Assembly (NCBI GenBank): GCA_003996215.1
Contig: QJPP01001415.1
Location: 124,001 to 188,000, forward strand
DNA: 64,000 nt
Source of the DNA: Jaltomata sinuosa
Lineage: Eukaryota > Streptophyta > Magnoliopsida > Solanales > Solanaceae
Reading direction: 5' to 3'
The notes under the pieces are model-generated. The model saw nothing but the letters and a program-made list of their open reading frames with translations, did no database searches and was not told where the DNA came from. The position numbers were made by a program, and so were the translations under genes. Of this stretch, positions 21,414-33,735 are shown one piece after another; positions within the stretch are counted from its first letter, which is position 1, and each line of letters opens with the position of its first letter.

Positions 21414-24400
21414 TTAATTCAAATATTCTCTAGTAAGGAAATCGGGAAGACTATTATCTGTTCCCTTCTTATAATGTATCTCAAAATCAAATGGTGCTAA
21501 TAAAGCTTTCCATCTTGCAAACATTTGTTTAGAAACATCATGTTTTACATCTTTATTAAAGATGAATTTAGCAGTTTGACAATCAATTTTTATGATAAAC
21601 TTTTGATTATATAAATCTCCTTGGAATTTTAAAACACTTTTGACTATAGCTAGAATTTCTTTAGCTACAGTAGCATAATTTTTTTGACTATTATTCCATT
21701 TCCCTGAATAGAATTGTATAAGGCATTCTTGTCTTTCAGCCGGAGAGATTTGTTTTAAAATTCCCCCATAACCAATATCAGAGGCATCTGTCTCCACTAT
21801 TTTTTGCCAATTTGGATTAGCCAGAGTGAGACATGGTATGTTATTAACCTTTGCCTTAATATGCTTGACTGCTTTTGTATGATTATCAGTCCAAGCTTTA
21901 GGGCTTTTTCTTAACCTATCATATAATATAGCTGTGTCTTTAGCTAGATCCTTTATAAAAGGAGAAATGTAATTTAAACTTCCTAAGAAACGTTGAAGCT
22001 GAGTTTTATCAGTAATAACGTCAGGAAATTTAGACGCAAACTCAATACTTCTCTGAATTGGAATAATTTTTCCTTTTTCAATATTATGACCCAAGAATCT
22101 AACATTGATTTGGAAAATATGCATTTTTGGTCTAGATATAACCAAATCATTTTGAATTATAATTTTCTTAAATAGGTCAAGATGCTTAAAATGCATTTCT
22201 AAGGTTTTTGAGAATACCAAAATATCATCTATATAAACAATGATAAAATTGCTAAAAGGGTTAAAAATATCATTCATAATTTTCTGAAATTCAGAAGGGG
22301 CATTTTTTAACCCAAAAGGCATAACATTCCACTCATATTGTCCCATTGGAACGTTAAAGGCTGTTTTATATTTATCTTTTTCAGAAATTTGAATTTGCCA
22401 ATATCCTGATTTTAAATCAAATTTGAAAATATTATACCTTCATGAAGTCTATCTAATAAATCTTTTTTTATTAGGAATAGGATATCTAATCCATTTCAAA
22501 ACTTTATTTAGGGGTTTATAATTTATGACCAGTGTGGGTACCCCTCTTTCTTGCTCCGCGTGCTTATTAACATAGAAAGCAGTGCAGGACCATGTAGATT
22601 TTGAGGGCCTTATTAATCCCTTTTGAAGAAGAGTATCAATCTCTCTTTTATAAATCCAAATATTCTGAATTCATTTGGCAAGGTCTTGCCTTAGTGTGAA
22701 TATTATCCTCAGAAAATTCTTCCTCATAAGGAAGACTTACCACATGTTTTTTCCTTTCCCAAAATACATTTGGGTGATCTCCACATATTTGTAGGGAGAA
22801 TTGATTCTTTAAAATTTCAATTTTTCCTTGGATCTTAGGATTTTGTAAAGTCTCTTCTATAGTAAGACTACAAATCTCACTTTTAAGAAAATCGATTTGT
22901 TTATTTTTTAAATAAATCATATCTTTAACTTCATTAACGAATTTTGGGAATGGTTGAGATATAAAATCTATTCTCATTTTTCTTCCTTCAAAGGTACCTG
23001 TTATTCCAGTCTCATCCCAGAGAGTTATGAGATAAATATGCCAGAAAAAAGGCATTCCTAAAATAATTTCGTTAGAAATATTTTTTATTAAAACAAAACT
23101 TTCAGGCATACATATATTATTTATACAAATATATGCTTTAGGAATTTTATATTCAATATCCATTTTATGACCACTAGCATTTCGAAGACTATGAGTAGTT
23201 TTCTTAAAATATTTTGACGGAATTAATCCTTCCTGAATGCAATTTAAATCAGCTCCGCTATCAATAAGAGCAACAAAATCTTTTTTTAAGTTATAATCAA
23301 TAAAAAGAGTTATTTTTGCCAAAGGTTTATGAGCCGTAATTAGCTCGATCGTCTCTAAAAATAAATTCTTACTACTTGTAAATTCACTAGAGATATCAGG
23401 AAAATTATCTTCAGGGATATCAGGGGTGTTATCATCAACCATAACCTGTTTCCCATTATCTTTATTTTCTATATTACTAATTCTCTCATCAAGAACCATA
23501 TTATGATTCTTCAGAGAAGATATTTCTTTTTTGAGATTATTAATCTCCTCAATCAAGTCTTGAATTGTAGTGGGAATATGACCCCTTTGAACCTTAAGTT
23601 TTAACTGTCTCTTTACTTCTGCCATGGTATAGGCATTATGATGAGCGGTATTATTTTTAGGAATACTAGTATTATTAGTGGAAGTGCTAGTATTACCAAT
23701 TTTGTCAATAATTTGGGATCTCAGCGTTGGATCATCAATCATCTTGAGAATTTCCATCCAATTATCATTACTGATGACATTGATATTCAAGTCTTTGAAC
23801 TGAGAATATAACTGATAGAATTCATCCTTGTCTTTATTATTATCACAAGGTTGGCCAATCTGGCAAGACGTACATTCTTCCTCTGATGAGGACATGTAGT
23901 CTTCTTCATGAAGAACTTTTAGGTCTTCACTTGTAGAGGATTCTTCCCCATCACTATTGTTTTGGAATATTTTCCAAAGAAGAGTTAAGGAGGATTTTAT
24001 ATAAAGAATCCTTAATATTATCCTCTAGGTCAAGGTTTTTAATCTTATCCTTGACTTTGCAATCTCTTGCATAATGGCCTATTCTACCACATTTGTGGCA
24101 AGCATTTGGTCTATAATTCTTATAAAACTCCTTTTTCCCTTTATAATCCATTTTTCTTTTTTCACGCTTGTCTAAGCGTTTCTTTTTCCTGTGTTGCCTA
24201 TAAGGTTTTTCCTTATAATCTTTTTTTCCTCTATGTCTATTTGTCTTTTTAGAGGATTCAGGCATGTCTATTGCGAATTGCTCACAAAATTATCCTAATT
24301 GTTGTTTTTTATTCAAGTGATATCTCTTTATTTGTTGATTCAACTTGATCTCGTTGCATAAAGAGAGACCTTCTTGGGTACAGACACTTATAAGCTTTCC

Positions 24401-25535
24401 ATAGGTATACTCATCGTAATTAATACTCACCCCATCTCCTCTAAGGGATTTCCTAACCCTTTCTGCAAATAAAGCAGGGAGTCCGTCTATAAACTTGGAT
24501 TTCCAATGAGAGTTATTACACTCGGGTAATTCCATTACTCTAGATAAGAAAACGTCCTTGTACCATCTAAAAGACGTGAGGGTTTTACATCTAATGTTTT
24601 GGAGCATAGTCCTAATGGGCTCACTATTGTTTGACCATCTACCAGAAATATGTTCTATAATGGTTAGGACCAAGGTGTAGACTATTTTTGGAATCATTCC
24701 ACTTTCGTCCTTAACAGCATTTAAAATGGCCATTCGTTGAGATTCTGAGAGATAATTATCCCACCACCCTTTTAATTGGCCTGTAAAATCCAGCAATAAT
24801 CATGTTAGTTGTATCCTTTTCAGAATTCTTGTTGGCCTTGCAAATCTTACTATACATAAGAATTCTGTGTGCCAGAGTATAAATCTGTCTGTCAGTAAAA
24901 CCATCAATATTCCATTCATAAATTTCTGTCCCACTAAAACTGTTAGAGACATAATATTCTTGTTCTTCAAGAAGGATGTCTTGAGGAGTCGGTCTAGGAT
25001 AATAGTACATCCGGAACTGGTTTTCTAGCATATTTTTTTGAGATTTTATTAATCTCATTTGGAGTATTCCTATCAGTGGCCTCATTTTTCACTTAGTTGA
25101 AGGGGATTAATATTTAATCCTTCAAACCTTTCTTGAAGCAACCTTTCAATATTATCAAGTTTTGATAATTTAAAATCCTTAATCTTTGAAGGGGGTTGGA
25201 TAGTAGGGGCAGCCTTCTCCTTCCCTTTATCAGGGATTTTGGACTTCTGTAATTCAGAACATAAATGACTAATTTTATCATGTAAAGAGAGAATATGTTC
25301 TCTTAAAATGCTCACATAAATATTCGTGTAATTGTTTTGTCTTATTAACATATTAACATGCTTAGATGTAATAAGAGTAGTGTCATTTTCATCAAATAAT
25401 TTTGCAAATGCAGTAAAATATACACTTTTATTATCTTTTTCAATTTGAAAAGATTGTTGAGGAGGTAGGAGAGATTTGGTAATTGTACCATCAGATAATT
25501 TATAATCTTGTTCTAACATAGAAATATAAATATAA
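21414..25535 (-). pseudogene. piece B: coat-protease-RT-RNase H polyprotein, 5' truncated and frameshifted
   Basis: From 25519 down: MLEQDYKLSDG (about codon 85 of the D frame); the coat core; CCHC knuckle CHKCGRIGHYARDC near 24060-24105; an acidic serine stretch; aspartic protease ALIDSGADLNC near 23240-23275; RT with FGLKNAPSEFQ and YIDDILVFSK (about 22205-22240); RNase H with ETDASDIGYGG (about 21770-21800); end at 21414. At least five frame disruptions, near 25084, 24780, 24280, 23920 and 22435. A deleted A near 22435 separates the RT front (KFDLKSGYWQIQIS) from its catalytic part. Nothing encodes integrase, as expected for a pararetrovirus. Confidence 0.9.
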
Positions 25536-25537
25536 AT

Positions 25538-26160
25538 TATCTAATGGTACAACTACCAAGTCTCTCCTACCTCCTCAACATTTTTCAAATTGAAAAAGAT
25601 AATAAAACTGTATATTTTACTGCATTTGCAGAATTATTTGATGAAAATGACACTGCTCTTATTACATCTAAGCATGTTAAAATGTTAATAAGACAAAACA
25701 ATTACACGAATATTTATGTGAGCATTTTAGGAGAACATATTCTCTCTTTACATGATAAAATTATTCATTTATGTTCTGAATTACAGAAGTCCAAAATCCC
25801 TGATAAAGGGAAGGAGAAGGCTACCCCTACTATCCAACCCCCTCCAGAGATTAAGGATTTTAAATTATCAAAGCTTGATAATATTGAAAGGTTGCTTCAA
25901 GAAAGGTTTGAAGGATTAAATATTAATCCCCTTCAACTAAGTGAAAATGAGGCCACTGATAGGAATACTCCAAATGAGATTAATAAAATCTCAGAAAAAC
26001 ATGCTAGAAAACCAATTCAAAGGATGTACTATTATCCTAGACCGACTCCTCAAGACATCCTTCTTGAAGAACAAGAATATTATGTCTCTAACAGTTTTAG
26101 TGGTACAGAAATTTATGAATGGAATATTGATGGTTTTACTGACAAACAGATTTATACTCT
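25538..26160 (+). pseudogene. piece C: coat-region fragment
   Basis: Plus-strand copy of the section from about codon 90 (KLSDG region) to LEEQEYYVSNSFSG and FTDKQIYTL. It meets B head to head at about 25535-25540, where ATATAAATATAAAT is shared, and is cut at 26155-26160, where TACTCT is common to the coat sequence and to the leader of piece D. It contains a small deletion near 25575 (CAACA then TTTTTC). Confidence 0.85.
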
Positions 26161-26689
26161 CTCTGTAGTACTGAAATAAACTTATTGTTGATATTTTGTA
26201 ATTTGAAGAATCACTGATCCCCTGTTAAGAATCAATGATCCCCAGTAAGGTAATTTTCTTCCAATTTTTTTTTACCATTTTAAGGATTTATAGCCTACAT
26301 GATGGGATAAATAACCCGTGTTGGACTAACAACAACTACAACTATTAAGACATGGTGAGAAAAAGATTGTTCCGATGTCTCTGAGGTCGAGGTAATATAA
26401 TCAAGGGATAAAGAGAACTTGGCTTAGTCCGGAGTTCCTGGTTAGGCCCATGTCAGTCATGTGGAGGCGTTTATTTGGGCTAGATTGAAACCGTAAAAAT
26501 TCTTTCCATTCCTAGATTATATGAGTCGTAAACGAACCTGTAGTTACATCGAGGCGATCCTGCCACTCTTTTGGTATCAGAGCCATGTTATTGATAGTAG
26601 TAGGTGTTGGTAGTCCAACACATCTTATTTTTATAAACATCATTAAGAAGCATACTACTGTTAAAAACTGTAGAAAAAAGGAATATAAT
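26156..26689 (+). promoter_or_regulatory. piece D: viral RNA leader
   Basis: Starts at the same viral position as piece A (TACTCTCTCTGTAGTACTG), AATAAA at 26175-26180, repeated AATCA(C/A)TGATCCCC near 26209-26242, primer site near its end. No promoter precedes it: the upstream neighbour is coat fragment C. Confidence 0.8.
26572..26587 (+). promoter_or_regulatory. primer-binding site, piece D
   Basis: TGGTATCAGAGCCATG, identical to the site in piece A and complementary to plant initiator Met-tRNA. Confidence 0.92.
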
Positions 26690-27709
26690 ATGCCTCAATA
26701 ACTGGATCTTCTTAATAAATGGACGATTCCAAAAATCCAACCCAAGGTTATATACCAAATGGGTACTTTTGAAAAAATAGGATTTAAACAAATTGTAAAA
26801 ACCACAGAGGAAACTATTACGGTGGACTCTGATCATGGTACTTTTAGATTGTTGTCTGAAAGTGATTTTGCCCCTTATAGGAAAACTCATAGATTTATGC
26901 ATATTGGTTTGGTACAAGTTGCCTTCAAGCCACTCACTTTGAGAGGTTTACCTGAGAGCTTCATAGCAGCTCTAAGGGATGACAGAAATCAGAACTGGAA
27001 AAAATCCCTTATAGGGATGGTTCAAACCAGTTTAGCCTATGACCCTGTTTATTTTAACGCCTATCCTAATTTGCAAATTTCTTTGAATGATGAGAATTCT
27101 CTGAATACTTTAATATTAAGTATAAAATTACATGGTTATGATTATTTGCCTGGTACTGAAGTTATATGTATTTGTTATAGAATTTACTATAAACCATTAT
27201 ACACTTTGAACCCTATGTGTAAAATCATGGATTTTAAAAATGAATCGATTCTTATAGAAACAAATTTTAGTAAGTCTAAAATTATAACTAGAAGGCGTAT
27301 TAAATGAGATGAAATTAATTTTCCTAAAGGGTGGGTGATTGAAGAGGCTGTTCCACCCAAAAATAATATAAATCCTGATATTTCTGACATTGAGCAAACT
27401 CCTGATGGGACGGTGAGAATCAAATTCACTGACCAAAATTTGTTAATGAGTTATGCTGATAATATAGGCTTTTCTTCTAGAATGTTTAGATCTAACTCAT
27501 CTTATATATCTCCTACTGATTATATTGTTGATATGCCTTCCAGAGCGTCTACTTCTCAGATTAGAGAAGAAGATAATTCTAGAGTATCTACCTCTGATAT
27601 GAGAGAGGGAAAAAGAGTTGATAATATCAAAATTGAAAATTATATAGTTACCCCTGATATGGACCCTACTTTGTCCGAAATGGACTTTCCAAATGGTTTA
27701 CATGGATAG
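26690..27709 (+). pseudogene. piece D: movement protein (30K superfamily), two stops
   Basis: The ATG at 26690 opens a 339-codon frame ending at TAG 27707-27709. Blocks: DSDHGTFRLLSESDF, GLVQVAFKPLTLRGLPE, SFIAALRDDRNQNW, GYDYLPGTEVICICYR, then a Ser/Asp-rich tail (SRASTSQIREEDNSRVSTSD). Its stop overlaps the polyprotein ATG by 17 bases, a coupling typical of compact viral genomes. Breaks: TAA at 26699-26701 (codon 4, Gln in piece A) and TGA at 27305-27307 (Trp in piece A). The TGA is shared with piece F. Function assigned by position and pattern. Confidence 0.8.
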
Positions 27710-30700
27710 ATCAGAACTTATTGATTTTAGACCGGGATCACCGGTAAGAAAGAAAATTTCAAATGAATTTTTTCAGCCCAAATGGGAATCATTTAGAAAA
27801 TGATTTTTCAAAAATTTCAATAATGATCAACATACATATTTTCAAGAAGATTTTTATAATGATCTTTCTAAAGTAAATAAAGCTATAGCCTTTGTACCAT
27901 GGTTCATGACAAAATATGTTTATAACTATATTTCTATGTTAGAACAAGATTATAAATTATCTGATGGTACAATTACCAAATCTCTCCTACCTCCTCAACA
28001 ATCTTTTCAAATTGAAAAAGATAATAAAACTGTATATTTTACTGCATTTGCAGAATTATTTGATGAAAATGACACTGCTCTTATTACATCTAAGCATGTT
28101 AAAATGCTAATAAGACAAAACAATTACACGAATGTTTATGTGAACATTTTAGGAGAACATATTCTCTCTTTACATGATAAAATTAGTCATTTATGTTCTG
28201 AATTACAGAAGTTCAAAATCCCTGATAAAGGGAAGGAGAAGGCTACTCCTACTATCCAACCCCTTCCAGAGATTAAGGATTTTAAATTATCAAAGCTTGA
28301 TAATATTGAAAGGTTGCTTCAAGAAAGGTTTGAAGGATTAAATATTAATCCCCTTCAATTAAGTGAAAATGAGGCCACTGATAGGAATACTCCAAATGAG
28401 ATTAATAAAATCTCAGAAAAACATGCTAGAAAACCAGTTCAAAGGATGTACTATTACCCTAGACCGACTCCTCAAGACATCCTTCTTGAAGAACAAGAAT
28501 ATTATGTCTCTAACAGTTTTAGTGGGACGGAAATTTATGAATGGAATATTGATGGTTTTACTGACAGATAGATTTATACTCTGGCACACAGAATTCTTAT
28601 GTATAGTACGATTTGCAAGGCCAACAAGAATTCTGAAAAGAATACAGCTAACATGATTATTATTGAATTTACAGGCCAATTAAAAGGGTGGTGGGATAAT
28701 TATATCTCAGAATCTATACGAATGGCCATTTTAAATGTTGTTAAGGACGAAAGTGGAATGATTCCAAATGTAGTCTACACCTTGGTCCTAACCATTATAG
28801 AACATTTTTCTGGTAGATGGTCAGACAATAGTGAGACCATTAGGACTATGCTCCAAAACCTTAGATGTAAAACCCTCACGTCTTTTAGATGGTACAAGGA
28901 CGTTTTCTTATCTAGAGTAATGGAATTACCCGAGTGTAATAACTCTCATTGGAAATCCAAGTTTATAGACGGACTCCCTGCTTTATTTGTAGAAAGGGTT
29001 AGAAAAGCCCTTAGAGGAGATGGGGTGAGTATTAATTACGATGAGTATACCTATGGAAAGCTTATAAGTGTTTGTACCCAAGAAGGTCTCTCTTTATGCA
29101 ACGAGATCAAGTTGAATCAACAAATAAAGAGATATCACTTGAATGAAAAACAACAATTAGGAGAATTTTGTGAGCAATTCGCAATAGACATGCCTGAATC
29201 CTCTAAAAAGACAGATAGACATAGAGGAAAAAGAGATTATAAGGAAAAACCTTATAGGCAACACAGGAAAAAGAAACGCTTAGACAAGCGTGAAAAAAGA
29301 AAAATGGATTATAAAGGGAAAAAGGAGTTTTATAAGAATTATAGACCAAATGCTTGCCACAAATGTGGTAGAATAGGCCATTATGCAAGAGATTGCAAAG
29401 TCAAGGATAAGATTAAAAACCTTGACCTAGAGGATAATATTAAGGATTCTTTATATAAAATCCTCCTTAACTCTTCTTCGGAAAATTCTACCCAAAACAA
29501 TAGTGATGGGGAAGAATCCTCTACAAGTGAAGACCTAAAAGTTCTTCATGAAGAAGATTACATGTCCTCATCAGAGGAAGAATGTACGTCTTGCCAGATT
29601 GGCCAACCTTGTGATAATAAAGACAAGGATGAATTCTATCAATTATATTCTCAGTTCAAAGACTTGAATATCAATGTCATCAGTAATGATAATTGGATGG
29701 AAATTCTCAAGATGATTGATGATCCAACGCTGAGATCCCAAATTATTGACAAAATTGGTAATACTAGCACTTTCACTAATAATACTAGTATTCCTAAAAA
29801 TAATATCGCTCATCATAATGCTTATACCATGACAGAAGTAAAGAGACAGTTAAAACTTAGGTCTTCAAGGGATCATATTCCCACTACAATTCAAGACTTG
29901 ATTGAGGAGACTAATAATCTCAAAAAAGAAATATCTTCTCTGAAGAATCATAATATGGTTCTTGATGAGAGAATTAGTCATATAGAAAATAAAGGTAATG
30001 GGAAACAGGTTATGGTTGATGATAACACCCCTGATATCCCTGAAGATAATTTTCCTGATATCTCTAGTGAATTTACTAGTAATAAGAATTTATTCTTTGA
30101 GATGATCGAGCTAATTACGGCTCATAAACCTTTGGCAAAAATAACTCTTTTTATTGATTATAACTTAAAAAAAGATTTTGTTGCTCTTATTGATAGCGGA
30201 GCTGATTTAAATTGCATTCAGGAAGGATTAATTCCATCAAAATATTTTAAGAAAACTACTCATAGTCTTCGAAATGCTAGTGGTCATAAAATGGATATTG
30301 AATATAAAATCCCTAAAGCATATATTTGTATAAATAATATATGTATGCCTGAAAGTTTTGTTTTAATAAAAAACATTTCTAACGAAATTATTTTAGGAAT
30401 GCCTTGTTTCTGGCATATTTATCCATAACTCTCTGGGATGAGACTGGAATAACAGGTACCTTTGAAGGAAGAAAAATGAGAATAGATTTTATATCTCAAC
30501 CATTCTCAAAATTCGTTAATGAAGTTAAAGATATGATTTCTTTAAAAAATAAACAAATTAATTTTCTTAAAAGTGAGATTTATAGTCTTACTATAGAAGA
30601 GACTTTACAAAATCCCAAGATCCAAGGAAAAATTGAAATTTTAAAGAATCAATTCTCTCTACAGATATGTAGAGATCACCCAAATGTATTTTGGGAAAGG

Positions 30701-32042
30701 AAAAAACATGTGGTAAGTCTTCCTTATGAGGAAGAATTTTCTGAGGATAATATTCCCACTAAGGCAAGACCTTGCCAAATGAATTCAGAATATTTGGATT
30801 TATGTAAAAGTGAGATTGATACTCTTCTTCAAAAGCGATTAATAAGGCCCTCAAAATCTCCATGGTCCTGCACTGCTTTCTATGTTAATAAGCACGCAGA
30901 GCAAGAAAGAGGGGGTACCCAGACTGGTCATAAATTATAAACCCCTAAATAAAGTTTTGAAATGGATTAGATATCCTATTCCTAATAAAAAAGATTTATT
31001 AGATAGACTGCATGAAGCTATAATATTTTCAAAATTTGATTTAAAATCAAGATATTGGCAAATTCAAATTTCTGAAAAAGATAAATATAAAACAGCATTT
31101 AACGTCCCAATGGGACAATATGAGTGGAATGTTATGCCTTTTGGGTTAAAAAATGCCCCTTCTGAATTTCAGAAAATTATGAATGATATTTTTAACCCTT
31201 TTAGCAATTTTATCATTGTTTATATAGATGATATTTTGGTATTCTCAAAAATCTTAGAAATGCATTTTAAGCATCTTGACCTATTTAAGAAAATTATAAT
31301 TCAAAATGGTTTGGTTATATCTAGACCAAAAATGCGTATTTTTCAAACCAATGTTAGATTCTTGGGTCATAATATTGAAAAAGGAAAAATTATTCCAATT
31401 CAGAGAAGTATTGAGTTTGCGTCTAAATTTCCCGACGTTATTACTGATAAAACTCAGCTTCAACGTTTCTTAGGAAGTTTAAATTACATTTCTCCTTTTA
31501 TAAAGGATCTAGCTAAAGACACAGCTATATTATATGATAGGTTAAGAAAAAGCCCTAAAGCTTGGACTGATAATCATACAAAAGCAGTCAAGCATATTAA
31601 GGCAAAGATTAATAACCTACCATGTCTCACTCTGGCTAATCCAAATTGGCAAAAAATAGTGGAGACAGATGCCTCTGATATTGATTATGGGGGAATTTTA
31701 AAACAAATCTCTCCGGCTGAAAGACAAGAATACCTTATACAATTCTATTTAGGGAAATATAACAATAGTCAAAAAAATTATGCTACTGTAGCTAAAGAAA
31801 TTCTAGCCATAGTCAAAAGTGTTTTAAAATTCCAAGGAGATTTATATAATCAAAAGTTTATCATAAAAACTGATTGTCAAACAGTTAAATTCATCTTTAA
31901 TAAAGATGTAAAACATGATGTTTCTAAACAAATGTTTGCAAGATGGCAAGCTTTATTAGCACCATTTGATTTTGAGATACATTATAAGAAGAGAACAGAT
32001 AATAGTCTTCCCGATTTCCTTACTAGAGAATATTTAAGTTAA
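27693..32042 (+). pseudogene. piece D: single-frame coat-protease-RT-RNase H polyprotein, four breaks
   Basis: Length is about 1449 codons. Residues about 1-500 form the coat/gag region; CCHC knuckle CHKCGRIGHYARDC at 555-568 (29355-29396); acidic Ser-rich stretch with SSSEEECTSCQIGQPC about 620-650; a coiled-coil-like stretch about 735-770; aspartic protease LIDSGADLNC around residue 834; RT with INYKPLNKVLKWIRYPIPNK, FGLKNAPSEFQK and YIDDILVF at 1177 (31221); RNase H with VETDASDI about 1320; stop TAA 32040-32042. Breaks: TGA 27801-27803 (Trp elsewhere), TAG 28569-28571, a 1-base loss near 30421 (TATCC for TATCTC) and a 1-base gain near 30915 (five G for four), the two shifts cancelling. 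Coat and polymerase share one frame, without a separate start for the protease. No active product is expected. Confidence 0.92.
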
Positions 32043-32070
32043 TAATTCTTAATTTTCTGAATACAGGATA

Positions 32071-33489
32071 ATGCGGTCATCGGGAAGTTCTTCCTCTAAT
32101 AGAGGAAGAGGAAGAGGAAGAGCATCCATGAGCAGAAATAATATTCTGGCTCAATTTGAAAACCAGAGGCTAATAGCCTCAAACATTGCAGGTACCTCTA
32201 CAGGTACTTCTACAGGTATCTCGGGAATTAGTACCGAACATCCAATGTATATATAATTCATGAATTTTATACAATCAAGGCAACCTCAGAACAATGCACC
32301 ACCATCATATTCAGCTGTCGTCAATGACGAAGTAGGTGAAAATATTGAGATACATGATAAAAATGAGAAAGATGAAGTAATACTTCTTCTTGAGCCAAGA
32401 GATTTACAATGGAGAGAGGATCCATGGCAAATCATGTCAAGATATTTCGATACGGCATCATATGTTGTCCCAACATATAAATATAGAATGCATTATGAGA
32501 TTATACTCTCATCTATTGGGTCTGCTGAATTCCAGCATTTTTTCCCAGCAAATACCAAGAAAGTTTATAACTTTTCAAAAATTATTATAAAAAAGATATT
32601 TACCCCAGAAGAATGGGGAATCAGTACGATGAAGGAAAGAGAATACACCCATCCGGAACAAAGAATAGCTGTTAAGTTTAATTACTGGGACTACATTGAA
32701 AGCTTTAATAAAGCTTTATTATATGAGAATGCTAATAAGAAGCATTCATGGTTCATTAAAATATGTTCAAATGTTTTCAGACAACATATACCAAATTGGT
32801 TCTGTCAGTGGTGGACTTTATATGGTCCAACTTTGAATATCCTTCCAGAGGATTATAAAAAATTATATGCTGAATGGGTTGATGTTTCACCCAAAATAAT
32901 AAGATTACAACAAGAAGACATATATTTTAAGGGAATATCCTTAATGTATTTCTTTATACAATTTTCTATCCCATGGATAATGAAATGGACCATAGAAGTT
33001 CATACAAATGAAGAAGAGTTTCCTTGCTTAAAAAGGAAATTTCATACAAAATTTTGGAGTAAATTACTCCAGAGAGATATGGAGGGAAAACTTCATGGAC
33101 GCGAAATAATAGACTCAATTAATGTGGCTATTGAGACTAGCAAAAATCAAACAGAAGTTATACAGGAAAAGGATAATATTAGTCCTTTTAAACATATAAC
33201 CAGAAAATTACAGATGAAACAAGGGACTATTTCTAAGTCTGAACTTCTTGCATCATATATGGAAGAAGTTAAAAAAGATTTAGCAAAAAATATGGGTAAT
33301 GAATTCTCAGATAATATATCCATGACCACTTCTAATGAATAAGAAGACAACTGTGTAGAAGGAGAATCTCAGAGTATTCATAGCACAGAAGAAATGGATA
33401 TTAAAATGTTTCTACAACAGTTCAAGAACCAGATAGAAGAATCTTCTAGCTCGGACAAGTCCAAAGGAAAGGAGATTGCTAAAGAGTAG
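32071..33489 (+). pseudogene. piece D: last viral ORF (transactivator-like by position), two stops
   Basis: The ATG at 32071 begins MRSSGSSSSNRGRGRGRA; the frame is 472 codons to TAG 33487-33489. Stops: TAA 32254-32256 (piece B reads Glu) and TAA 33340-33342 (piece B reads Glu). After a Gly/Arg N-terminus and a Thr/Ser/Gly linker (GTSTGTSTGISG) comes an aromatic-rich core (FCQWWTLYGPTLNI, YFFIQFSIPWIMKWT). It starts 28 bases after the polyprotein stop. The role as translational transactivator is inferred from gene order only. Confidence 0.65.
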
Positions 33490-33522
33490 AGGACAAGACG
33501 TCATATGACAACTTTATAATCA
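33490..33522 (+). other. piece D: stub of viral intergenic region, promoter lost
   Basis: After the last ORF, GAGGACAAGACGTCA and ATGACAACTTTATAAT match the start of the intergenic region in piece B, but the sequence stops before the as-1 box and TATA. Piece D therefore has neither an upstream nor a downstream viral promoter. Confidence 0.75.
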
Positions 33523-33525
33523 ACT

Positions 33526-33735
33526 ACATGTCCTCATCAGAGGAAGAATGTACGTCTTGCCATATTGGCCAACCTTGTGATAATAAAGACAAAAATGAAT
33601 TTCCATCCAATTATCATTACTGATGACATTGATATTCAAGTCTTTGAACTGAGAATATAATTGATAGAATTCATCCTTGTCTTTATTATCACAAGGTTAG
33701 CCAATCTGGCAAGACGTACATTCTTCCTCTGATGA
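33526..33735. repeat. foldback of coat sequence joining pieces E and F
   Basis: 33526-33598 is a plus-strand bit of the acidic coat region (around TCCTCATCAGAGGAAGAATG); 33663-33735 is its inverted copy at the start of piece F. The arms are about 73 bases with a loop of about 64. This could form a strong hairpin in either RNA or DNA. Confidence 0.85.
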
